Source of the DNA: Micrococcus sp. EYE_212
GTDB taxonomy: Bacteria; Actinomycetota; Actinomycetes; Actinomycetales; Micrococcaceae
Assembly (NCBI RefSeq): GCF_023147585.1
Contig: NZ_JAHXOZ010000003.1
Coordinates: 149,316-213,315 of the forward strand
Length of the DNA stretch: 64,000 nt
Reading direction: 5' to 3'
The translations under genes and the position numbers were made by a program. Numbering within the stretch: position 1 is the stretch's first letter; each line of letters starts with the position of its first letter. The notes under the pieces were generated by a model. It did not search any database. It had not been told where the DNA came from and saw only the letters and a program-made list of their open reading frames with translations. Below are positions 57,349 through 64,000 of this stretch, in pieces.

Positions 57349-57397
57349 ACGACGCCGGCCGGTCGTCTCCCCCAGGGAGGCGGCCGGCCGGCGTCGT
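57349..57397 (+). terminator. terminator after glnA1
   Basis: ACGACGCCGGCCGG (57349-57362) pairs with CCGGCCGGCGTCGT (57384-57397). The loop contains an inner CTCCC/GGGAG stem. Confidence 0.85.
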
Positions 57398-57535
57398 GCC
57401 CGGGGAGGGCGGCACCGGGCGTGCAGCACGCGGCCTGAGACGTGGAGCACGGGGCGGGGCACCGCTGGAATAGCCGGGCCCCCGCGGACGCTTCACGAGG
57501 GGAGAGCACTGCCCGCCTGCCGACCGAGGAGCACC

Positions 57536-58540
57536 ATGACCGAGACGCCTGACCCCACACCCCTCCCGCTGTCCCTCCTGGACCTCGCCGTGGCCCGCCC
57601 CGGCGAGGGGGCCGGCGAGGCCATCGCGCAGTCGGTGCGCCTGGCGAGCGTGGCCGAGGAGGAGGGCTTCCGCCGTGTCTGGTACGCAGAGCACCACAAC
57701 ATGCCCGCGATCGCCTCGTCGGCGACGTCCGTGCTGATCGCCCACGTGGCCGCCCGGACGAGCACCATCCGCCTGGGCAGCGGCGGCGTCATGCTGCCCA
57801 ACCACTCCCCGCTGGTGATCGCGGAGCAGTTCGGCACGCTGGCCGAGCTCCACCCGGGCCGCATCGACCTCGGCCTCGGCCGCGCCCCCGGCACCGACCA
57901 GCGCACGCTCCAGGCCCTGCGGCGCTCGCCCGATGCCGCCGAGCACTTCCCGCAGGACGTCCTGGAGCTGCAGGGCTACCTGAAGGGCGAGAGCCGGATC
58001 CCCGGGATCGACGCGTACCCGGGCAAGGGCACCGACGTGCCGCTGTACATCCTGGGCTCCTCTGCGTTCGGCGCCCAGCTGGCCGCCCGCCTCGGCCTGG
58101 GGTACGCGTTCGCGAGCCACTTCGCCCCGCAGATGCTCGAGCACGCCGCTCGGGTCTACCGCGAGCACTTCCAGCCCTCGGCCGACCTGGCCGAGCCCCA
58201 CTTCATCGCCGCCGCGAACGTGATCGCGGCAGACACCGAGGAGGAGGCGCAGGCACAGTGGGAGCGGGCCAAGCGCGACCGCATCCGCATGATGCTCGGC
58301 CGCGGCCGCACCCTCGGCGACGACGAGGTCGAGATGCTGCTCGACTCCCCCGCCGGCGAGCAGGTGCTCGGCATGCTCGCGCGCACCGCCGTGGGCACGG
58401 GCGAGACCGTGGCCGCCTGGCTGCGGGACTTCGCCGCCGGTGTGCAGGCCGACGAGGTGATCGTCACGACGGCGGCCCCGGACCCAGCCGTGCGCGAGCG
58501 CACGCTGCGGATCCTGGGCGAGCACGTGGTCCGCGGCTGA
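57536..58540 (+). CDS. LLM class flavin-dependent oxidoreductase
   Basis: A 334-residue luciferase-like TIM-barrel protein, probably using FMN or F420. The family pattern is [48 protein letters not shown] (the AEHH motif), [44 protein letters not shown], and [25 protein letters not shown] in outline. This YhbW/MsnO8-like form is widespread and mostly uncharacterised. It is convergent with glnE (15-nt gap). ATG 57536 has GAGGAGC upstream. Confidence 0.9.
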   Translation: MTETPDPTPLPLSLLDLAVARPGEGAGEAIAQSVRLASVAEEEGFRRVWYAEHHNMPAIASSATSVLIAHVAARTSTIRLGSGGVMLPNHSPLVIAEQFGTLAELHPGRIDLGLGRAPGTDQRTLQALRRSPDAAEHFPQDVLELQGYLKGESRIPGIDAYPGKGTDVPLYILGSSAFGAQLAARLGLGYAFASHFAPQMLEHAARVYREHFQPSADLAEPHFIAAANVIAADTEEEAQAQWERAKRDRIRMMLGRGRTLGDDEVEMLLDSPAGEQVLGMLARTAVGTGETVAAWLRDFAAGVQADEVIVTTAAPDPAVRERTLRILGEHVVRG

Positions 58541-58555
58541 GCCCGGGCGCTCCGG

Positions 58556-61500
58556 TCAGAGCCCGTAGAACCGCGTCTCGAACACGGAGCGGGCCTGCCG
58601 GGTGACCCGCAGGTAGCGCTCCTCGAACGCCGTGGGGCCCACGTTGCCGTCCGCCCCGCTGAGGCGGGCGATCGCGGCCAGGTCGCGCGCGTTCGTGGGC
58701 AGCACGTCCCCGGGCTTGCCGCTCCACAGCACCGTGGCGGCGCGGATGCGGCTGGCCAGGAGCCAGGCCTCCTCGAGCACGCCGGCCTCGGCGTCGGGGA
58801 GCAGGCCGTGCCGGGCGAGGGCCCGCAGGGCGGGCAGGGTCGAGGTCACACGCAGGTCCTCGACCTCGGGCGCGTGGCGCAGCTGCAGGGACTGCACGAG
58901 CCACTCCACGTCGGAGAGCCCTCCGCGGCCGAGCTTGACGTGCCGGGCCGGGTCGGCGCCGCGGGGCAGGCGCTCGGCCTCCACGCGCGCCTTGATGCGG
59001 CGGATCTCGCGGGCGTCGGCGTCGGTGAGACCCTGGGCGTGGCGCACGGAGTCCGCCCAGCGGCGGTACTCGTCGGCCAGCCCGTCGTCCCCGGCCACGG
59101 GCCGGGCGCGCAGCAGCGCCTGCCGCTCCCACACCTCCGCCCAGCGGCGGTAGTACTCCCGGTACGAGTCCAGGGTGCGCACGAGCGGGCCCTGCCGCCC
59201 CTCGGGGCGCAGGTCCGCGTCCACCTCGAGCGGCCTCTCCCCCGGCAGGGGCGGCGCCGCCGGCTGCTTCAGCAGGGAGACCACGTGGCGGGCCACCGCC
59301 TCCGCCTGGGCACCGGCGGCCTCGTCGTCCGCTCCCGGCCGCGGGCGGTGCACGAACATCGCGTCGAGGTCGGAGCCGTACATGATCTCGCGTCCGCCCT
59401 GGCGGCCCATGGCCACCACCACGACGTCGGTGAGGGGCTCCTGCCCCTGCGTGGCGGCGTGCACGGCCACGCGCAGCGCCCCGGCGACGGCCACCTGGTC
59501 GATGTCGGCGAGTGCCGCCCCGATCGTCTCGAGGCCGAGCTGCCCGGACATGTCCGCGAGCGCCACCCGCAGGATCTCGCGCTGGCGGATCTGCCGGACG
59601 TGGCGGATCGACTGGGCGGGGGACCCGTCGTCGCCGTGCCGGTCCAGGCGCGCGGCGACCTGCCGCCACAGCGTCGCGGAGCCGCGGGGCTCCAGCTCAC
59701 GGTCCTCCCCGACCCACGCCACCGACTCGGGGGCGTGCTCGAGGAGGTCGCCGACGAACCGCGAGCCGGCCAGCACGAGGCACACGCGCCGGGCAGCCTC
59801 CCCCGAGTCCCGCAGCATGCGCAGGAACCACGGCGAGGTGCCGAGGGCCTCGGAGAGGCGCCGGAAGGCGAGCAGCCCCGCGTCGGGGTCGGGCCCGTCG
59901 GCGAACCAGCCCAGCATGGCCGGCAGCAGCTGGCGCTGGATGGCCGCGCGTCGGGAGACGCCCTGCGTGAGCGCCTCGATGTGGCGCAGGGCGCCCTTCG
60001 GGTCGCGGTAGCCGAGGGCGGCGAGACGTTCGCGCACCGCGTCCGCGGAGAGGCGCACCTCGTCGTCGGAGAGCGCCGCCGTGGTGGAGAGCAGGGGACG
60101 GTAGAACACCGTCTCGTGGAGCGAGCGCACGTGGCGGCGGACGGCTCCGAAGCGCTCCCTCAGGCCCTCGGCCGCGGCGGGCTCCGTGCGCCCCGCGCCG
60201 CGCAGCGAGCGGGCGATCACGCGCAGGGCGTCGTCCTTGGCCGGCAGGAGGTGGGTGCGGCGCAGGTGCACGAGCTGGATGCGGTGCTCGAGGGCACGCA
60301 GCCAGCGGTAGTGCTCCTCGAACGCGGCGGCGTCCGCGGTGCTCATGTAGGAGGCAGCGTGGAGGGCTGCCACGGCGTCGAGGGTGCCCCGCACCCGCAC
60401 GGACTCGTCCGCGCGGCCGTGCACCAGCTGCAGCAGCTGGGCGGTGAACTCGACGTCGCGCAGCCCGCCGGCGCCGAGCTTGATCTCCCGGTCCCGCTCG
60501 GCGGGCGCGATCGTGTCCAGCACGCGCCGGCGCATCGCGCGGACGGCGTCCACGAACCCCTCCCGCGCGGAGGACTCCCACACGCGCGGCCACACGGCCT
60601 CCACGTAGCGCTCGCCGAGGGCGCGGGAGCCGGCGATCGGGCGGGCCTTGAGCAGGGCCTGGAACTCCCAGCCGTGCGCCCAGCGGCGGTAGTACTCCAC
60701 GTGGGAGTCCACGGTGCGGCTGAGCGCGCCGTCCTTGCCCTCGGGGCGGAGGTTCGCGTCCACCTCCCACAGGCCCGGCTCGGGGGCGGCGCCGGTGATG
60801 ACGCGCGAGATCCCTGCGGCCAGCTCGGCCGCCACGGAGGCGGCGCCGCCGACGGGCGCGGCGTCCTCGGCCACGTCGTGCACGAACACCACGTCGACGT
60901 CGGACACGTAGTTCAGCTCGCGCGCCCCGCACTTGCCCATCCCGATGACGGCGAGCTCGACTCCGCGGGCGGCATCCCCGTCGCGAGCGACCAGCTCGGC
61001 GCGGGAGACGGCGAGGGCGGCGTCGATCGCCGCACCGGCCAGGTCGGCCAGCCACGCGCCGACGGCCGGCATCACGGCGGACGGGTCGGGCGCGGCGAGG
61101 TCCGCGAGCGCGATCGCGGTGAGCTGGCGGCGGTACGCCCGGCGCAGCGCGACGGCGGCGTCCGCCCCCGTGAGCCCGGCGCAGGGCCGCTCGGCGTCCG
61201 GGTCCGCCTCGACGGCCGCGAGCAGCAGGCGGCGCAGGTCCTCGCCCGGGGCGGTGTCCGGCCCGTCCCCGTGCTCGAGGCCGGTGAGGGCGGGGGCCGT
61301 GGCAGCCGCGGCCTCCGGGTCCAGCACGAGGTCGAGGTGCTCGGGGCACCGGATGAGGAACTCGCCCAGGGCGTCGGAGGCGCCGAGCAGGCGGACGAGG
61401 CGCGTCGCGTGGTCCGGGTCGGCCAGCGCGGTGTGGACGCGGGGCTCGCGATCGGCCAGGCGCACCCAGAGCAGCAGGGCCCGGTCCGGGTCCGCGGCGT

Positions 61501-61645
61501 GGCAGAGCACGTCCACGAGCGGTCCCACGTCCACCCCCTGGAGCTCGGGGGACTCGAGGAGGCCGACGGCGCGGGGCACGGCCTGCACACCCGCGCGCGT
61601 CAGGGCGCGGCGGTGGGGGCTGCCGGACGGGGGCAGGGTCGGCAT
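58556..61645 (-). CDS. glnE: bifunctional glutamine-synthetase adenylyltransferase/deadenylase
   Basis: A 1029-residue regulator of glutamine synthetase. Two nucleotidyltransferase domains are visible: NYVSDVDVVFVHD near residue 240 and MYGSDLDAMFVH near 757, each followed by the LRPEG strand (VDANLRPEGKDG, VDADLRPEGRQG) and KLGAGGLRDVEF / KLGRGGLSDVEW. By analogy with E. coli the N-terminal domain removes and the C-terminal adds AMP. The start ATG 61645 lies 8 nt past the glnA2 stop, so it is co-transcribed with glnA2. Target loops are present only in GlnA1. Confidence 0.96.
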   Translation of the reverse strand: MPTLPPSGSPHRRALTRAGVQAVPRAVGLLESPELQGVDVGPLVDVLCHAADPDRALLLWVRLADREPRVHTALADPDHATRLVRLLGASDALGEFLIRCPEHLDLVLDPEAAAATAPALTGLEHGDGPDTAPGEDLRRLLLAAVEADPDAERPCAGLTGADAAVALRRAYRRQLTAIALADLAAPDPSAVMPAVGAWLADLAGAAIDAALAVSRAELVARDGDAARGVELAVIGMGKCGARELNYVSDVDVVFVHDVAEDAAPVGGAASVAAELAAGISRVITGAAPEPGLWEVDANLRPEGKDGALSRTVDSHVEYYRRWAHGWEFQALLKARPIAGSRALGERYVEAVWPRVWESSAREGFVDAVRAMRRRVLDTIAPAERDREIKLGAGGLRDVEFTAQLLQLVHGRADESVRVRGTLDAVAALHAASYMSTADAAAFEEHYRWLRALEHRIQLVHLRRTHLLPAKDDALRVIARSLRGAGRTEPAAAEGLRERFGAVRRHVRSLHETVFYRPLLSTTAALSDDEVRLSADAVRERLAALGYRDPKGALRHIEALTQGVSRRAAIQRQLLPAMLGWFADGPDPDAGLLAFRRLSEALGTSPWFLRMLRDSGEAARRVCLVLAGSRFVGDLLEHAPESVAWVGEDRELEPRGSATLWRQVAARLDRHGDDGSPAQSIRHVRQIRQREILRVALADMSGQLGLETIGAALADIDQVAVAGALRVAVHAATQGQEPLTDVVVVAMGRQGGREIMYGSDLDAMFVHRPRPGADDEAAGAQAEAVARHVVSLLKQPAAPPLPGERPLEVDADLRPEGRQGPLVRTLDSYREYYRRWAEVWERQALLRARPVAGDDGLADEYRRWADSVRHAQGLTDADAREIRRIKARVEAERLPRGADPARHVKLGRGGLSDVEWLVQSLQLRHAPEVEDLRVTSTLPALRALARHGLLPDAEAGVLEEAWLLASRIRAATVLWSGKPGDVLPTNARDLAAIARLSGADGNVGPTAFEERYLRVTRQARSVFETRFYGL

Positions 61646-61653
61646 CGTCGGCC

Positions 61654-62994
61654 TCAGAGGGCGCTGAGGTAGCGGCGCAGCTCGTAGGGGGTGACCTCGA
61701 CGCGGTAGTCGTCCCACTCCTGGCGCTTGTGGCGCAGGAACGCGTCGAACACGTGCTCGCCGAGCACGGAGGCCACGAACTCGGAGTCCTCGGCCAGCCG
61801 CAGGGCGTCGTGGAGCGTGCCGGGCAGCGGGGTGTGGCCCAGCACGCGGCGCTCGTGGGGGCTCAGGGCGCTCACGTCGTCCGAGGCCGGCTCCGGCAGC
61901 TCGTAGCCCTCCTCGATGCCCTTCAGCCCGGCCGCGAGCAGCAGCGCGTAGGTGAGGTAGGGGTTGGCGGAGGCGTCGATCCCGCGGTACTCGATGCGGG
62001 CCGAACCGGCCTTGTCCGGCTTGTAGAGGGGCACGCGGACGAGCGCCGAGCGGTTGTTGTGGCCCCAGGACACGTACGAGGGGGCCTCGCCCCCGCCCCA
62101 CAGGCGCTTGTACGAGTTCACGAACTGGTGGGTGACGGCGCTGATCTCCTCGGAGTGCCGCAGCAGGCCCGCGATGAAGCTGCGGCCCGTCCTGGAGAGC
62201 CGGAACTCGTCCGCCGGGTCGTAGAACGCGTTGGCGTCCCCCTCGAACAGGGAGAAGTGGGTGTGCATGCCCGAGCCCGGGTGCAGCGCGAACGGCTTCG
62301 GCATGAACGTGGCGTAGCTGCCCTGCTGCGCGGCCACCTCCTTGACCACGGTGCGGAAGGTCATGATGTTGTCCGCGGTGGTCAGGGCGTCCGCGGCGCG
62401 CAGGTCGATCTCGTTCTGGCCCGGCCCGTTCTCGTGGTGGCTGAACTCCACCGAGATGCCCATCTCCTCGAGCATGGTGACGGCGTCGCGCCGGAAGTCC
62501 TGCGCCTCTCCCCCGGGCACGTGGTCGAAGTACCCGGCGGTGTCCACCGGCTGGGGCTGGCCGTCCGGGCCGAGCTCCGAGCTCTTGAGCAGGTAGAACT
62601 CGATCTCCGGGTGCGTGTAGCAGCTGAAGCCCATGTCCGAGGCCTTCTCCAGCACGCGCCGCAGGGCGTGGCGGGGGTCGGCCGGGGCGGGGGCGCCGTC
62701 CGGGGTGAGGAGGTCGCAGAACATGCGGGAGGTCTGCCCCTGCTCCCCCCGCCACGGGAGGATGGTGAAGGTGGCCGGGTCCGGCTGCAGGAGCATGTCC
62801 GACTCGGAGATGCGGGTGTAGCCGTCGATCGAGGAGCCGTCGAAGCCGAGGCCCTCCGTGAACGCGGACTCCACCTCGGCGGGGGCGAGGGCGACGGACT
62901 TGAGGGTGCCCACCACGTCGGTGAACCAGAGGCGCACGAAGCGCACGTCCCGGTCCTCGATGGTGCGGAGCACGACATCCTGCTGACGATCCAT
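61654..62994 (-). CDS. glnA2: glutamine synthetase family protein, GlnA2 type
   Basis: A 446-residue GSI-alpha-type synthetase. Motifs FDGSSIDGYTRISESDM, HPEIEFYLL, GQNEIDLRAADAL, KPFALHPGSGMHTHFSLFEG, and NRSALVRVP are intact, so it could be active. The Tyr-containing adenylylation loop of GlnA1 is absent, replaced by ELPEPASDDVSALSP. In actinobacteria GlnA2 sits beside glnE but is often not modified by it; some GlnA2-like proteins act on polyamines. ATG 62994 is 7 nt after a TAGAGT box; the frame extends 6 codons further without support. Confidence 0.92.
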   Translation of the reverse strand: MDRQQDVVLRTIEDRDVRFVRLWFTDVVGTLKSVALAPAEVESAFTEGLGFDGSSIDGYTRISESDMLLQPDPATFTILPWRGEQGQTSRMFCDLLTPDGAPAPADPRHALRRVLEKASDMGFSCYTHPEIEFYLLKSSELGPDGQPQPVDTAGYFDHVPGGEAQDFRRDAVTMLEEMGISVEFSHHENGPGQNEIDLRAADALTTADNIMTFRTVVKEVAAQQGSYATFMPKPFALHPGSGMHTHFSLFEGDANAFYDPADEFRLSRTGRSFIAGLLRHSEEISAVTHQFVNSYKRLWGGGEAPSYVSWGHNNRSALVRVPLYKPDKAGSARIEYRGIDASANPYLTYALLLAAGLKGIEEGYELPEPASDDVSALSPHERRVLGHTPLPGTLHDALRLAEDSEFVASVLGEHVFDAFLRHKRQEWDDYRVEVTPYELRRYLSAL

Positions 62995-63001
62995 GCCGCC
63001 C

Positions 63002-63007
63002 ACTCTA
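63002..63007 (-). promoter_or_regulatory. -10 box TAGAGT of glnA2-glnE, leaderless type
   Basis: TAGAGT on the minus strand, 7 nt before ATG 62994. Confidence 0.5.
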
Positions 63008-63020
63008 TCCACGCCCGCCG

Positions 63021-63026
63021 TAGACT
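63021..63026 (+). promoter_or_regulatory. -10 box TAGACT of panB, leaderless type
   Basis: TAGACT, 7 nt before ATG 63034. Both divergent -10 boxes fit in a 39-nt gap. Confidence 0.5.
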
Positions 63027-63033
63027 CCGGGGC

Positions 63034-63918
63034 ATGTCCGCCACCCCCTCCGCCACGCCCGCCCCCGAGTCCCCGGCCCCCTACGGCGGCGCCGCGCCCG
63101 CGTCAGCCGGCCCGCCCGCGCGCTGGCGCACGGTGCACCTGCAGCGCGCGAAGGACGAGGGCCGGCGCTTCGCGATGCTCACGGCCTACGACGCGATGAC
63201 GGCCGCGCTCTTCGACGAGGCCGGCGTCGAGGTGCTCCTGGTGGGCGACTCGGTGGGCAACACGGTCCTCGGCCATCCCTCCACCCTGCCCGTGACCCTC
63301 GACGAGATGGTGCTCTTCTCCGCGGCCGTGGTGCGCGGAGCGACGCGCGCGCTCGTGGTCGCCGACCTGCCGTTCGGCTCCTACGAGGCCTCCCCGCAGC
63401 AGGCGGTGGCCGCGGGCGTGCGCCTCATGAAGGAGGCGGGTGTGGCGGCCGTCAAGATGGAGGGCGACGAACGCTTCGCCGAGCACGTCGCCGCGCTGAC
63501 CGCGGCCGGCGTCCCCGTGATGGCGCACATCGGCTTCACCCCGCAGTCCGAGCACGTCCTCGGGGGCTACCGCGTGCAGGGCCGCGGCGAGGGGGCCGTC
63601 GAGCGCATGACCGCGTCAGCACGGGCACTCGAGGAGGCGGGCGCCTTCGCCGTGCTCATGGAGATGGTGCCCTCGGACGTGGCCGCCGCCGTCGACGCCG
63701 CGGTGCGCGTGCCCACCGTGGGCATCGGGGCGGGGCCGGGGACCACGGGCCAGGTGCTCGTGTCGCAGGACATGCTCGGCCTGCGTGAGGGGCGCATGCC
63801 CCGGTTCGTGAAGCAGTACGCGCAGCTGCACGCGGTCATGGGCGAGGCGGTGCGCGCCTTCCGCGCGGACGTGCTCGAGGGCTCGTTCCCGGCGCCGGAG
63901 CACGGGTTCGAGGGCTGA
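63034..63918 (+). CDS. panB: 3-methyl-2-oxobutanoate hydroxymethyltransferase
   Basis: A 294-residue enzyme of pantothenate (coenzyme A) synthesis, transferring hydroxymethyl from methylene-THF to ketoisovalerate. Seen: LTAYDAMTAALFDEAGVEVLLVGDSVGNTVLGH with metal Asp residues, ADLPFGSYEASPQQAV, VKMEGDE, HIGFTPQS, and PTVGIGAGPGTTGQVLVSQDMLGL. The first 30 residues are a Pro/Ala-rich extension before the barrel. The start ATG 63034 fits the leaderless box. It is divergent from glnA2. Confidence 0.95.
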   Translation: MSATPSATPAPESPAPYGGAAPASAGPPARWRTVHLQRAKDEGRRFAMLTAYDAMTAALFDEAGVEVLLVGDSVGNTVLGHPSTLPVTLDEMVLFSAAVVRGATRALVVADLPFGSYEASPQQAVAAGVRLMKEAGVAAVKMEGDERFAEHVAALTAAGVPVMAHIGFTPQSEHVLGGYRVQGRGEGAVERMTASARALEEAGAFAVLMEMVPSDVAAAVDAAVRVPTVGIGAGPGTTGQVLVSQDMLGLREGRMPRFVKQYAQLHAVMGEAVRAFRADVLEGSFPAPEHGFEG

Positions 63919-63933
63919 GACGCCCGTCGCGGG

Positions 63934-63954
63934 CCCCCCCGGCCCGGGGGGGGG
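63934..63954 (+). terminator. G/C-run hairpin after panB
   Basis: C7 (63934-63940), GGCCC, G9 (63946-63954) form a 7-bp stem directly past the panB stop. The last 82 nt of the window hold no gene and include further G-tracts. Confidence 0.55.
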
Positions 63955-64000
63955 CGCCGGGCCGGGTGCCGGGTCCGGGGAGCGCGCGGCGGCGCGCGGG

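Overview
The window is about 73% GC, uses GTG starts freely, has weak Shine-Dalgarno sites and many leaderless-type promoters, and its gene order is typical of Micrococcales (Actinobacteria). The cluster oleA, oleB-oleC fusion, oleD at 33-38 kb matches the long-chain olefin locus characterised in Micrococcus luteus, so the source is most likely Micrococcus luteus or a close relative. I see no transposase, integrase, phage gene, tRNA, rRNA or CRISPR array, and no compositional island. This is ordinary chromosome, almost completely packed with genes.

Layout. 0-6.5 kb: truncated alpha/beta hydrolase, msrB, threonine aldolase, DUF3000 protein, ribonuclease D, fatty-acid oxidation FadB. 6.7-15 kb: unknown protein, Rieske lipoprotein, a leftward block (dxs, unknown, aldo/keto reductase, small membrane protein), and aconitase acn. 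15.2-15.34 kb: an extreme G/C homopolymer tract. 15.4-20.5 kb: RNA methyltransferase, a KimA-like APC permease, and a divergent pair of TrkA-type RCK proteins (predicted K+ transport). 20.4-25.6 kb: the translationally coupled block dut, DUF3710, OB-fold, DUF3159, then DUF3093, DUF4193 and the division gene sepH. 25.6-30.3 kb: a coupled leftward operon of a PatA-like GNAT/acyl-CoA-synthetase fusion, DUF5998 and a phosphodiesterase-like protein.

30.4-40.4 kb: topoisomerase IV parC and parE, with the olefin cluster inserted between them. 40.7-45 kb: DUF7455 zinc protein, primary sigma factor sigA, DUF4192 and PAC2 proteins. 45.2-50.6 kb: pepA, lpdA, sucB (2-oxo acid dehydrogenase E3 and E2) and a small membrane protein. 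50.7-55.7 kb: Ser/Thr kinase, lipB, lipA, DUF4191, RDD protein. LipB and LipA make the lipoyl cofactor that SucB carries, so these two blocks are functionally linked. 55.9-63.9 kb: glnA1, a flavin monooxygenase-like protein, glnE, glnA2 and panB, a nitrogen-assimilation block with its adenylyltransferase.

I did not find a clearly undescribed system. The observations most worth following are the recurrent TANNNT-6/7 nt-start codon architecture, the PatA-like fusion with a lost phospho-histidine in a coupled operon of uncharacterised genes, the KimA-like permease facing two RCK genes, the hairpin at the predicted 5' end of the ole transcript, and the 32-C/17-G tract, which may be an assembly artefact.
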